Positions 52,004 to 61,718 of a stretch of DNA of 64,000 bases are shown here, in pieces. Position 1 is the first letter of the stretch. Each line of letters opens with the position of its first letter. The DNA lies in NCBI GenBank assembly GCA_018402565.1, contig JAGYIQ010000001.1, forward strand, positions 372,001-436,000, given 5' to 3'. Source of the DNA: Pirellulaceae bacterium (lineage in GTDB: Bacteria; Planctomycetota; Planctomycetia; Pirellulales; Pirellulaceae). The notes under the pieces were generated by a model. It had not been told where the DNA came from. It saw only the letters and a list, made by a program, of their open reading frames with translations, and searched no databases. Both the position numbers and the translations under genes were made by a program.

Positions 52004-52283
52004 TCGCTATCCTCTCCTGAAAGACTTCGCCCCGCGACCCGCCCATAAACGCATCGACCTCGCCTCTGCTCGCCGGCAGCAGCGATCGGGTTCCCGTCGC
52101 TGCCCCCAAGATACTCGAGTCGCATGGGGGGTGCCACCAATAAAAAACCGAACCCCCAGTTCCCCCAGAGATTCGGTCCAAGCGCATTCCCGCGTCCAGC
52201 AGTCCAGCAGTCCAGCAGTCCAGCGGCCAACGCATCGCCGCCAGCCGCCAGCCGATAAGACAAGCTGAGCAGACCCGATGTGC
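52004..52283. other. Intergenic stretch with 9-bp tandem repeats
   Basis: 280 bases. CAGCAGTCCAGCAGTCCAGC near 52196-52222 is about four copies of a 9-base unit (CAGCAGTCC). No gene is supported. Confidence 0.5.
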
Positions 52284-54005
52284 TTACTCGGTCTTGATCT
52301 CTGCCGGAAATTCGATCCGCAGGATCTCCGGTTGCTGGAACTTGCCGACCTCCATGCTCGCTCCGCCGACCAAGACCAAATGGCCCGACGAGTAAGGCAG
52401 CAGTCGATGAAAGAACCGAGCGTCCTCGGTTTGCCCGACCACTTCCCATGCCCCTTGGTCAACTGACAACACTTGGACGCTGCCGTCGTAAGCGGTCACG
52501 ACCAAACGCCCGTCCAACGGCCAGGCGGCCGCACCAAAGCCCACCATGCCTTGATCGCCGACCAACTCGGGTCCGTCCGTCCAGGACTGAGACTGCGGGT
52601 CGAAGATCGAGGTCCGTCGCGTTGGGCCGCCCTGCCGCTCCATGCCACCCAGGGCGAAGAGCTTGCCATCAAAAGCGGCCAACGCCAACGCGCGACGCTG
52701 GAAGCCCGGTGCCGGTAATTCCTGCCAACCTGCCTCCGCGTCTTGCAGGTTCAGAACCCAAGCCGAATCATGCCATTGGGTGGAGTCCGGACCGTCCATC
52801 GCCCAGCCGCCCACCACGTACAGTCGATCGTCCAGGACAATCGCGTCGTGACTGGATCGCCCCTGCGGCAACGACGGCAAAGGCGACCATTGCCGGCTGT
52901 TGGTATCGAACGCAACCACCTGCGACTGACTGTAGAGTTGGTGGGCCTCTCCCTCTTCATTCGTTGCAAAAAATCCGCCCACCAGGATCAGACGCTCTCC
53001 ATGAGACACCATCGCCAAACCCTGCAGGCGATGCTGACCCTCCGCCACAACCTCCCAAAGGCCCTCCACCGCAGTCGTATCCCAACGCAACAATTGGTTC
53101 GACTGAGAAGTGTTCCAATACGAATGAGCCGAGCCGGTATGTCCACCGTAGACGTAGATCGATTCGCCCACCCGAGCCGCACCAAAACTGGTGATCCCAA
53201 ACGGCAACTCGGGAATCGTAATCCCGAGCTCTTTGCCAGCGACGGAGCGGACCTGCACCTCGCTCGACCCCGTCCCCGCTGCATCAGTCGCCCAATCGCG
53301 TTGGTCCACTCGCACGGAAACCGTCACGTAGGTCCGCACTTCCTCGTACTTCAGATCTCCCCACTGGCCTGACACTGCGGCAGACGCTTTCGCGTACAAA
53401 CCGTACTCGCCGCTGCTCGTCGGCGTCCACAAGGCGATGCCCTGCGATGTGGTGGTCAGTTCCACGGGCTCCTGACCGCCGACCACCTTGATCGCTGTCT
53501 CGCCCAAAGGGGCCTGGCCAACCGCCCCACGCACCTGAACACCTTTGACATGCGGCTGCAGACGCAACAACGGACCGCTGGAGGAAGAACTCTCCAGCTT
53601 CAATCGCTCGCTCAACGACAAGTCCAGCAGACTCAACGCTCGATACTTCAGCAAAAACGCCTGCCCCCCACGCTCGATGACGCCCCACGTCACCGGTACT
53701 TCAATCGCCACCGCTGCAAAGTCGTCTGGGATCGTGCCCACCAAGCGATCGTCGCCCAGCGTTAACTTGACTTCACGCCGCTGCCCATCCACCCCGTGCA
53801 ACGTGACCGTCGCGTCCGCCATCCGCTCCAAATATTGCGGATCGTCGGGATGCACCCCCTCGCTCAAGACCACGCCAAACTCGCGGGAGCCCGGTTCCGG
53901 CAACAACACCCAGACAAAATGCGCCCATGCCTGGGAGGTGCCCAACAAAACGGCCAAGAAAGCTACGCCAAACCGCAGCCCACGATCGATGCGAAACAGG
54001 TTCAT
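52284..54005 (-). CDS. Secreted kelch-repeat protein with N-terminal DUF4198-like domain
   Basis: 573 residues. Signal peptide FGVAFLAVLLGTSQAWAHFVW, cleavage likely after AWA. The mature protein starting with H and residues ~28-240 (WVLLPEPGSREFGVVLSEGV, ALWTPTSSGEYGLYAKAS) resemble the DUF4198/copper-resistance-like domains that begin AH. From ~260 come kelch repeats: GAARVGESIYVYGGHTGSAH, GERLILVGGFFATNEEGEA, DDRLYVVGGWAMDGPDSTQW, DGKLFALGGMERQGGPTRRT. A beta-propeller binding protein in the periplasm or at the surface. Ligand unknown. Confidence 0.82.
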   Translation of the reverse strand: MNLFRIDRGLRFGVAFLAVLLGTSQAWAHFVWVLLPEPGSREFGVVLSEGVHPDDPQYLERMADATVTLHGVDGQRREVKLTLGDDRLVGTIPDDFAAVAIEVPVTWGVIERGGQAFLLKYRALSLLDLSLSERLKLESSSSSGPLLRLQPHVKGVQVRGAVGQAPLGETAIKVVGGQEPVELTTTSQGIALWTPTSSGEYGLYAKASAAVSGQWGDLKYEEVRTYVTVSVRVDQRDWATDAAGTGSSEVQVRSVAGKELGITIPELPFGITSFGAARVGESIYVYGGHTGSAHSYWNTSQSNQLLRWDTTAVEGLWEVVAEGQHRLQGLAMVSHGERLILVGGFFATNEEGEAHQLYSQSQVVAFDTNSRQWSPLPSLPQGRSSHDAIVLDDRLYVVGGWAMDGPDSTQWHDSAWVLNLQDAEAGWQELPAPGFQRRALALAAFDGKLFALGGMERQGGPTRRTSIFDPQSQSWTDGPELVGDQGMVGFGAAAWPLDGRLVVTAYDGSVQVLSVDQGAWEVVGQTEDARFFHRLLPYSSGHLVLVGGASMEVGKFQQPEILRIEFPAEIKTE

Positions 54006-54285
54006 GAAACCCTACTCCTCGTCAAAGAAACTCGTCACTGAGACATCACTATCCAAGTCACGGCGTGCTGCCGCAACTCTTCCTGCGTGGCTGGCGGAGA
54101 TCACGATACCCCACATTCCGAGGGCAACAGACCTACTGGCTGGCTGCGTTGGGCTGAACCTCAATCAAGAACGCTCTTGAGATCCAGTCTCAATAGATTA
54201 AGGGCCGATGTCACGGGTTTCCAGAGGGGGATCGATTTTTTTACAACGCTGCCAGACGCGGGCCGGCGGACTGTCGCCCCAATGA

Positions 54286-54835
54286 CCGGCGGCTAGCGCC
54301 TTGTCGCTCACTCCAGTGGAACGCGTTGACAGGCTAAACCGGCGGCTACCGCCTTGCCGCTCACTCCAGTGGCACGCGTTGAAAGGCTAAACCGGCGGCT
54401 AGCGCCTTGCCGCTGACTCCAGTGGAACGCGTTGACAGACTAAACCGGCGGCTAGCGCCTTGCCGCTGACTCCAGTGGAACGCGTTGACAGGCTAAACCG
54501 GCGGCTACCGCCTTGCCGCTGACTCCAGTGGCACGCGTTGACGGAGCTAAACCGGCGGCTACCGCCTTGCCGATCACTCCAGTGGAACGCGTTGAAAGGC
54601 TAAACCGGCAGCTGCGCGCTCGCTCACTCAGTCGAACGCGTTGACAGGCTAAACCGGCGGCTGGCTTGCCGCTCACTCCAGTGGAACGTTGACAGACTAA
54701 ACCGGCGGCTAACGCCTGATCACTCCAGTGGAACGCGTTGACAGGCTAAACCGGCGGCTAGCGCCTTGCCGCTCACTCCAGTGGAACGCGTTGACAGGCT
54801 AAACCGGCGGCTAGCGCCTTGCCGCTCACTGTTCG
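54286..54835. repeat. Ten to eleven tandem 53-bp repeats
   Basis: Unit: AACCGGCGGCTAGCGCCTTG-CCGCTCACTCCAGTGGAACG-CGTTGACAGGCTA, 53 bases. About 10.4 copies, most >85% alike; copies 7-9 carry small deletions. CACT-CC-AGTG is a small palindrome in each unit. The final part-copy contains the TGA stop (54826-54828) of the trypsin-like gene. Stretches of 54006-54285 before the array hold nothing I can name. Confidence 0.93.
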
Positions 54836-56019
54836 AAACAGCGTTGGATCGCCTCCAGGGTCACGCAGCGGCGGAGGATCAGTTCGGCGTAAGGGGCCCG
54901 TCCCGGCCGCGTTTCCGCCCCGTCGTCCGGCGCGTTGATCTGGCTGGGCGAACGAAAAATCGGCTGAATTCGCGACACCAAGCCGATCAGTTCACCGCGG
55001 TCGTTGAAGATGCCCGAGCCGCTGCTGCCCGCTCCGAACGGAGCGGTGATCTCCAGCCATTGGCTGGAGCCGCGTCGGTGCGTCAACGTCACGTGCCGAC
55101 TGACGATCCCCTGCGTCAAGACAAAGAACTCGTTGCTGGGATGACTCAGCACGTAGGCCGGGACATTGGGCTGGGGTGGCTCACTGGCCAATGGACAGGG
55201 AACAAACGGCCCGTCTCCCGACAAGCGAATCAGGGCGACATCCGCCTGGCGGTTGACTGCCAACACCTCCTCGATGGCGTAGCCCCTGCCGGCGTAATCC
55301 ATGGCGAACAGCAGCTTGGTGTCCTCGTCTCGCCGCTCCAGCACATGGTGGTTGGTTAGGCACAAGCCGTCGGCCGAGATGATCACGCCGCCGGCCACGT
55401 TGCCGTGCATGTCGTCGCACTTGCCACAGTCATACAAGGTCCCCAGCATCACGCTGCTTTGGGCCACTCGGCGATAAGGAAACGAGGCGTCCGTGCTGGC
55501 TACGGTCGGCCGCAGCCGATCCGCCGCAAAGTTGGACCGTAGGGGCTTTTGAATCGCTGCCAAATCCAGACCACGCGGCGTGGCCAATAGCTCCAATCCG
55601 ACGCGGACAAAGGTGTCGTACAATCGCTTGTTGTGGATCTGACCCGCCAGCACCCCCAGCGGATCGTCCGGGCCGAGCGACTCCGCCACCGCGGAATGCC
55701 CGACAAAGTCTGAGTGCCCGACCAAGTTAGAGACGCCGGCCTCGCTCTGCCATGCTTCGCTGCTCCCACCCGCGTAATCCTCCGCGTAACCCGTGTCTAC
55801 CGCGTCATCACCAATGACCGCATCTTCCGTTGTCCATGACGGACAGGGCTGGCCGAGGCCACAGTCCGCGGCGGGCTCGGCGACCACAATCCCGACCACC
55901 GCATCGCAGCTCGGGTCGCAGGACGCGGAAGAGCTCGCAACTCGCTCCGCCCCCGCCAACCAGGCACCGGCCGCCACCAACAGCCCGACTACGGCACATC
56001 CGAACAGCATGCGGGACAT
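54826..56019 (-). CDS. Trypsin-like serine protease, exported
   Basis: 397 residues. Signal peptide MLFGCAVVGLLVAAGAWLAG. Residues ~20-150 are Ser/Asp/Val-rich and variable. The protease domain begins ~185: SSVMLGTLYDCGKC, LCLTNHHVLERRDEDTKLLF (His), RQADVALIRLSGD (Asp), ITAPFGAGSSGSGIFNDRGE (Ser), LIGLVSRI. This is a chymotrypsin-fold S1 catalytic triad, HtrA-like, but no PDZ domain follows. Probably a periplasmic protease. The stop codon lies inside the 53-bp tandem repeat array, so the array may have altered the 3' end. Confidence 0.88.
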   Translation of the reverse strand: MSRMLFGCAVVGLLVAAGAWLAGAERVASSSASCDPSCDAVVGIVVAEPAADCGLGQPCPSWTTEDAVIGDDAVDTGYAEDYAGGSSEAWQSEAGVSNLVGHSDFVGHSAVAESLGPDDPLGVLAGQIHNKRLYDTFVRVGLELLATPRGLDLAAIQKPLRSNFAADRLRPTVASTDASFPYRRVAQSSVMLGTLYDCGKCDDMHGNVAGGVIISADGLCLTNHHVLERRDEDTKLLFAMDYAGRGYAIEEVLAVNRQADVALIRLSGDGPFVPCPLASEPPQPNVPAYVLSHPSNEFFVLTQGIVSRHVTLTHRRGSSQWLEITAPFGAGSSGSGIFNDRGELIGLVSRIQPIFRSPSQINAPDDGAETRPGRAPYAELILRRCVTLEAIQRCFEQ

Positions 56020-56265
56020 CGATTATTCACCTTCGTATTGAGAGAAACTGGCCCGGACCAAGCAATCTCAGCGTCCGCTGATCGATCCAGTGCTGTTTGG
56101 TAAGGAAATTGCCGAGGAGCAAGGTTCGGCAGCCAGTCTAACTGACAGGCGGCGAAAAGCGAGAACGCACGTTGTCTTGAAAACAAAAAATCCTATGAGA
56201 TAATCCGACCGGCCCCAGCAACTGGGGCACTTCCACAAGCAGCGTTTAGAAAGCAGTCGGCGACC

Positions 56266-57459
56266 ATGTTGTTGGACTTATCGGATTTTGCAGCTCGACA
56301 GAACCGCTCGCTCCGCGTGAAGATGGACGAGTTCCAACGGGAGGGCCGGCTCAAGCATCTGATCTTCGCCTCGCAGTTGGAATTGGAACACCTGAACCGG
56401 TTGAAGCGTTTGGCGGACATCATTCGCCAACTATCCAAGACCAAAAAGGGCAGCGATGCCCTCCGCAGCCTGCTCAGCCACAAACGAGCGATGCTGTACT
56501 TCACCCAGCCGTCCACCCGAACGTTTTTGTCCTTCATGGCGGCCTGCCAGATTCTCGGGATCACCTGTAACGAAGTCCGCGACCCCGCCACCAGCAGCGA
56601 GATGAAACGCGAGTCGCCGCTGGATTCCATTCGCATGTTCAGCAGCTACTTCGATGTGATCATCATGCGCAGCCCAGAAGCCGGGTTCTCGGAGTGCTGC
56701 GCCTATCTGATGAACGACCTCGAGCAGCACGAAATGCGGTCCGTGCCCATTATCAACGCCGGCTCCGGTTCCGAGGAACACCCCACTCAGGCCTTACTCG
56801 ATGTCTACACGATCCAGCGAACCTTTCAATTCGATAGCCCGAACGGCGCGGCGGCCGGTCGCCTGCCCGAACTACGCGGTCGCTACGCTGGCTTGAACAC
56901 GGGACTCAACAACAAGACCTACCTGTTCTGCGGGGACTTAGGCCGTGGTCGTACCGTACGTTCCCTGGCAACCACTCTGATCAACTACCCACCGGTGCGA
57001 ATGTTTTTCGTCTCGCCCCAACACGAAAAACTGCGGCTGGACAACGCCCTCCGCAAGCGATTGGAGGCGGCCGGTGTCGAGTTCCACGAATTCGACTCGC
57101 TCGACGCTACACTCGATGGCCAACCGATCCTCTCCCTGACCGACTGCCTCTACATGACGCGGATCCAAATCGAACACAACACCAAAGAAGACACCGCGGC
57201 CCTGGCAGAAATGGACCTCTCCCCCTACCACCTCTCGCCCGCTCGCTTAGCCCAATTGCGAGATTACGCCCCGATCCTCCATCCCTTTCCCCGCGACAGC
57301 GTGGTCCAAGAGATCCCCACCGTCATCGATGCCGATCCCCGCGCCATGTACTTCCGTCAAGCCCGCAATGGCATGTGGGCCCGCGCCGCACTGTTGGTCC
57401 ACATCTTTGATGTCTCGGACCAACTCCTATTCCTGCACAATGACTTCTACGGCGGCTGA
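56266..57459 (+). CDS. pyrB: Aspartate carbamoyltransferase (long form)
   Basis: 397 residues, longer than the usual ~310. Joins aspartate and carbamoyl phosphate in pyrimidine synthesis. Seen: YFTQPSTRTFLSFMAACQIL (carbamoyl-phosphate loop S-T-R-T), SSEMKRESPLDSIRMFSSYF (active-site loop Lys), EEHPTQALLDVYTIQ (HPTQ), LHPFPRDSVV (HPLPR-type aspartate site). Extra length lies in an N-terminal ~60-residue helical part (LKHLIFASQLELEHLNRL) and an insertion near residues 185-210. No pyrI is seen next to it. It is the only + strand gene in its neighbourhood. Confidence 0.92.
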   Translation: MLLDLSDFAARQNRSLRVKMDEFQREGRLKHLIFASQLELEHLNRLKRLADIIRQLSKTKKGSDALRSLLSHKRAMLYFTQPSTRTFLSFMAACQILGITCNEVRDPATSSEMKRESPLDSIRMFSSYFDVIIMRSPEAGFSECCAYLMNDLEQHEMRSVPIINAGSGSEEHPTQALLDVYTIQRTFQFDSPNGAAAGRLPELRGRYAGLNTGLNNKTYLFCGDLGRGRTVRSLATTLINYPPVRMFFVSPQHEKLRLDNALRKRLEAAGVEFHEFDSLDATLDGQPILSLTDCLYMTRIQIEHNTKEDTAALAEMDLSPYHLSPARLAQLRDYAPILHPFPRDSVVQEIPTVIDADPRAMYFRQARNGMWARAALLVHIFDVSDQLLFLHNDFYGG

Positions 57460-57473
57460 GACTTCTACGGCGG

Positions 57474-58598
57474 CTAGACCCGAGTCAACTTACTGACTCG
57501 GCCCGTCCCCACCCATTCGGCCACCATGATGTTGCCTTGGTGATCGAAGCAGGCGTCATGCGGGTGCACGAACTTGCCGTCCAACCATTGGTCGGGCTTG
57601 GTGCGAATCGAGTCGCCCGTCGTGACTCGCTCGACGTCGGCCCCCAAGTGAGCGACGACTTGGTTGCCCGGCCCCAGCAACGAAATCCGCGCGTGCAGCT
57701 CGGGCACCATCAGCAGCTCTTGATACGCATCGACATTGGCGGGCATGCCAAAACCGTCCATCGTCCGCAGGTACTTGCCCTCCATGTCGAAGAATTGCAG
57801 CCGATGTTTGGCTCGGTCTGTCACTACGATCTCCGTTTGTTCGCCGCGTTGGTCCAACCACAGACCGTGCGGCGTGTCGAACGTTCCTTCGCCCGGGCCT
57901 GGGCCGCCGAAGCAAGAAATCCAATTGGCATCTTTGTCGTAGCGATGGATCACAAACGCACCGTACCCATCGGCCAACAAGAAGCCACCGTCCGGTAAAA
58001 AGGCGAAGTTCGTCGGCAGAAAGCGATCGCGACCCCACACCCGCTGCCGCTGCGTGTCCTCGTTCTCCGCGTACTTGCCCGACTCCATCGGCGCGTACTT
58101 CTCCCAGACCGTCTCGCCCTGCAGATCCAGTTTGGCGAAACACTTGACTTGCTGATAAGCGGCCACGTACAAGAACGGAGTTCCGTTTTCGACGCGGACC
58201 TCCAAGCCATGGCCACCGCCCTGGAACTGCGAGCCAAAACTTCGCACAAACCGACCGTCCGGATCAAACACAAAAATGGACGGATGATCAGGCTTGTTCT
58301 CGTGCCCCTCGTGAATCACGTACACCAAACCATCCGGATCGACCGCCACGTTGTGCGTCGTCTGCCAAGTGAATCGCTCGGGCAACTCGGCCCAATTGTG
58401 GTTCATCTCGTATTGGTAGTCGCCTTGACCCACAATGTTCCGCGGTCGATTTTTGGAGGTCCGCAGAAACGGTCCAACACCGACACCTGACGCATCCGCG
58501 ACGCCGCTTCCCAGACTGCCGCAGGCCAGGCCCGCCGAAGCGGTCAACGCCGCGCCCAGAAAACGTCGACGATCCACCGAACTACGTTGCGTTGCCAT
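57474..58598 (-). CDS. NHL-repeat beta-propeller protein with Tat signal
   Basis: 374 residues from ATG 58598, preceded by GAGGAG. Twin-arginine signal VDRRRFLGAALTASAGLACG. Mature part is a beta-propeller: VAVDPDGLVYVIHEG, FVFDPDGRFVRSFGSQFQGG, FAFLPDGGFLLADGYGAFVI, GPGEGTFDTPHGLWLDQRGE, HDACFDHQGNIMVAEWVGTG. Propellers with D-P-G-L-V/P-H-G motifs are NHL-type, similar to peptidyl-hydroxyglycine lyase, but no catalytic assignment is possible. Exported folded to the periplasm; ligand unknown. Confidence 0.86.
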   Translation of the reverse strand: MATQRSSVDRRRFLGAALTASAGLACGSLGSGVADASGVGVGPFLRTSKNRPRNIVGQGDYQYEMNHNWAELPERFTWQTTHNVAVDPDGLVYVIHEGHENKPDHPSIFVFDPDGRFVRSFGSQFQGGGHGLEVRVENGTPFLYVAAYQQVKCFAKLDLQGETVWEKYAPMESGKYAENEDTQRQRVWGRDRFLPTNFAFLPDGGFLLADGYGAFVIHRYDKDANWISCFGGPGPGEGTFDTPHGLWLDQRGEQTEIVVTDRAKHRLQFFDMEGKYLRTMDGFGMPANVDAYQELLMVPELHARISLLGPGNQVVAHLGADVERVTTGDSIRTKPDQWLDGKFVHPHDACFDHQGNIMVAEWVGTGRVSKLTRV

Positions 58599-58785
58599 GT
58601 CTGCTCTCCTCAATCTCATCAATAACCGGCCCGTGGCCAATCCTCCCAAGTGACGCGCTCGGGTTGCCGACAGGCCGGACGATCTAACTCACTAACCAAC
58701 TCTGCGCATGCCGCGGGGCTAACGGGCCAAAAGCCCAAAGCCTAGCGCCAAACGCACTACGCCCCGCGCATCAGTCCGAGACACT

Positions 58786-60102
58786 CTACAGTTTGTCCAA
58801 GTAACGGTTGACGACGTTTTCGATCAGCTCTTGCCGACCGCTGGTGTTGGCCCCCGCTTCGCCCTTGGCCATGATAAACTTTTCCAACTCGTGGAAGTTC
58901 ATCTGCCCCGCTTCAATCCGCTGGCCCAAGTCGCCGTTCCAACTGGAATAACGAGCCTCCACGAACTTTTCCAAGGCCCGATCCGCTCGCATTGCCGCCG
59001 CAATTTTCAACCCCCGAGCAAAGGCGTCCATCCCGCCAATGTGTGCATAAAACAAATCGATCGGCTCGAAACTCTCACGCCGAACCTTGGCGTCAAAGTT
59101 CACGCCACCCGGCGCCACCCCATACTTCAGCAACACCAACATGATTTGCGCGGTCAAGTAATAGTCGGTCGGGAATTGATCCGTGTCCCAGCCCAACAAT
59201 AAATCGCCCGTGTTGGCATCGATCGACCCCAACGCTCCTTGCATGCCGGCATACTCCAGTTCATGCATCATCGTATGCCCAGCCAACGTCGCGTGGTTGG
59301 TCTCGATGTTCAACTTGAAGTGATCCAGCAAGTTGTAGGCCCGCAGGAAGTTCAAACAGGCCGCTGCGTCCGAATCGTATTGATGCTTGGTCGGCTCTTT
59401 CGGCTTGGGCTCGATCAAGAATTGACCTTTGAACCCGATCTCTTTGGCATAATCCACCGCCATGTGGAAGAACGCGGCCAAGTGATCCAACTCGCGCTTC
59501 ATGTCCGTGTTGTACAGGTTCTGATAACCCTCGCGACCACCCCAGAACACGTAGTTCTCGCCGCCCAAGCGATGCGTCACTTCCAACGCTTTTTTGACCT
59601 GAGCGGCCGCGTAAGCGTAGACCTCGACGTTGCACGTCGTCGCGGCGCCATGCAAAAATCGCGGGTGGCTGAACATGTTGGCCGTCCCCCACAACAACTT
59701 GATACCCGTCCGTTGCTGCTCTGCTGCCAAGACGTCGGCGACTGCATCCAGATTGGCGTTGGACTCGGCCAACGTCGCCCCTTCCGGCGCGACATCCCGA
59801 TCGTGGAACGCGTAATACGGTGCACCTAACTTCTCAAAGAACTCAAAGGCCACCCGAGCCCGGTTCTGGGCGTTGGCCACCGAATCGCTACCATCGTCCC
59901 ACGGACGAATCATCGTCCCGCCACCAAACGGATCACTCCCCGTGCCGCGGAACGTGTGCCAATAACACACCGTAAACCGCAAGTGATCCCGCATCGTCTT
60001 GCCCTCGATGACCTCGTCAGCGTTGTACCAACGAAACGCCAGAGGATTGTCGGATTGCGGGCCTTCGTACTGAATACGAGATACTTGCGGAAATGCGGAC
60101 AT
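58786..60102 (-). CDS. xylA: Xylose isomerase
   Basis: 438 residues, the length of the class II enzyme. Interconverts xylose and xylulose (and glucose and fructose). Motifs: [20 protein letters not shown] (catalytic His-Asp), [56 protein letters not shown] (metal Glu, Lys), [53 protein letters not shown]. Cytoplasmic, two Mg/Mn/Co ions. No xylulokinase or xylose regulator is in the window. Confidence 0.97.
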   Translation of the reverse strand: MSAFPQVSRIQYEGPQSDNPLAFRWYNADEVIEGKTMRDHLRFTVCYWHTFRGTGSDPFGGGTMIRPWDDGSDSVANAQNRARVAFEFFEKLGAPYYAFHDRDVAPEGATLAESNANLDAVADVLAAEQQRTGIKLLWGTANMFSHPRFLHGAATTCNVEVYAYAAAQVKKALEVTHRLGGENYVFWGGREGYQNLYNTDMKRELDHLAAFFHMAVDYAKEIGFKGQFLIEPKPKEPTKHQYDSDAAACLNFLRAYNLLDHFKLNIETNHATLAGHTMMHELEYAGMQGALGSIDANTGDLLLGWDTDQFPTDYYLTAQIMLVLLKYGVAPGGVNFDAKVRRESFEPIDLFYAHIGGMDAFARGLKIAAAMRADRALEKFVEARYSSWNGDLGQRIEAGQMNFHELEKFIMAKGEAGANTSGRQELIENVVNRYLDKL

Positions 60103-60258
60103 GAATTCCTCTGGCAGAACGGGTGTTATCTTCAGTCAAAACCATGCCCCAGATCAGCCGCCCGAGCCCACGGCCGGCTCCATTGTCGCAAATCCGCTGG
60201 CCCCAACCAAGTAGGGCAAAGTCCCCCGCGGACCCGCGATCCGCCAGTAAACGCCCCG

Positions 60259-61716
60259 CTACAGCAGGTCGCTCAAGACCCGCGCCGGTTCGACACCCGT
60301 CAAGCGGAAGTCCAAACCCTGGAACCGGTAGGTCAGCCGCTGATGGTCGATCCCCAGCATTCGCAGCAGGGTGGCGTGAAAGTCCCGCACGTGCACCTTG
60401 TTCTCCACCGCGTTGTAGCCAAACTCGTCCGTCTCGCCGTACGTGGTTCCGCCACGCAAGCCGCCGCCAGCCATCCACAAACTGTAGCCCTTGATGTGAT
60501 GGTCGCGCCCGTCACCCTGGGCCATGGGGGTCCGCCCGAACTCACCTCCCCATACGATCAGCGTGTCTTTCAACATGTCGCGAGCCTGCAGGTCCTGGAC
60601 CAGGGCGGTGGTCGCTTGATCCACCAATTTGGCGGTGTAGGCCACCCCCGCCTTCACGCCGCCGTGATGATCCCAACCGCGATGATAAAGCTGAATGAAC
60701 CGCACCCCACGCTCGGCCAACCGCCGCGCCAACAAACAGTTGCTGGCGAACGAACCATCCCCCGGCGTGCAACCATACTTCTGCACCACATGAGCCGGTT
60801 CATCCGACAGGTCCGTCAGCTCCGGCACGGAAGCTTGCATGCGGAAGGCCATCTCATAACCAGCCAATCGGGTCGTGATCTCCGGGTCCGCCAACTCCGG
60901 TTGACGCAGCCGATTGATTCTGGCCACCGCATCGACCACATCGCGTTGCTGCTGACGACTCACGCCCGGCGGATTGTCGACGTAATGCACCGGACTCCCC
61001 GTCGCATGCATCTGCACCCCCTGAAAGCGACTCGGCAGGAAACCCGAATGCCACTGCCGCGAACTGATCGGCTGAGCCTGACCGCCCCCTTCACTGGTCA
61101 AGACAATGTAGCCCGGCAGGTCTTCCGTCTCGGCGCCCAACCCGTACAACACCCAAGAACCCATCGACGGCCGACCACTGATCGCCGTGCCCGTATTGAA
61201 GAAGGTGTGGGCCGGGTCGTGGTTGATCTGCTCCGTGTGCATCGACTTGATCACGCACATGTGATCAGCGATCTCCGCCATCTTCGGAAACACGTCCGAG
61301 ATCATCAATCCGCTCTGGCCGCGCGGCGCAAACCCGTGCTGCGGCCCCATGATCTTCAAGGCTTGACCCTGCAATTGAGCGATCGGTTGCCCCGCCGTAA
61401 TCGACTCCGGCATCGCCTGTCCGTCCATCTTCGCCAACATCGGCTTGTAGTCGAAGGTCTCCAAGTGACTCGGGCCACCCGCCATGCACAAGTGGATCAC
61501 CCGCTTCACGCGCGGAGGAAAATGCGGCTGCTGCAAAACCCCGCCCCGCAGCGTCTCCTGGCGGCCGCCGCCCGTCACTGCGTCACCGCCCACATCGCGC
61601 GACCCATTGCCCAACACATCGCGCGACAACAAAGTGCCCAAGGCAATCGAGCCCAACCCCGTGCGGCGGAGGAAGGTCCGCCGACTCCAATCGATCTGTT
61701 CTGGCGTTCTGTCCAT
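60259..61716 (-). CDS. DUF1501 (sulfatase-like) exported protein
   Basis: 485 residues from ATG 61716. Tat signal DWSRRTFLRRTGLGSIALGT. The rest is DUF1501: HFPPRVKRVIHLCMAGGPSH, FDYKPMLAKMDGQAMPES, GWDHHGGVKAGVAYTAKLVD, VWGGEFGRTPMAQGDGRDHH, YSLWMAGGGLRGGTTYGETD. The fold is alkaline-phosphatase/sulfatase-like, but the Cys/Ser formylglycine site is not evident. In planctomycetes it follows a DUF1549/DUF1553 gene, as here: the start lies 2 bases after that gene's stop, a coupled pair. Role unknown. Confidence 0.95.
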   Translation of the reverse strand: MDRTPEQIDWSRRTFLRRTGLGSIALGTLLSRDVLGNGSRDVGGDAVTGGGRQETLRGGVLQQPHFPPRVKRVIHLCMAGGPSHLETFDYKPMLAKMDGQAMPESITAGQPIAQLQGQALKIMGPQHGFAPRGQSGLMISDVFPKMAEIADHMCVIKSMHTEQINHDPAHTFFNTGTAISGRPSMGSWVLYGLGAETEDLPGYIVLTSEGGGQAQPISSRQWHSGFLPSRFQGVQMHATGSPVHYVDNPPGVSRQQQRDVVDAVARINRLRQPELADPEITTRLAGYEMAFRMQASVPELTDLSDEPAHVVQKYGCTPGDGSFASNCLLARRLAERGVRFIQLYHRGWDHHGGVKAGVAYTAKLVDQATTALVQDLQARDMLKDTLIVWGGEFGRTPMAQGDGRDHHIKGYSLWMAGGGLRGGTTYGETDEFGYNAVENKVHVRDFHATLLRMLGIDHQRLTYRFQGLDFRLTGVEPARVLSDLL

Positions 61717-61718
61717 GA

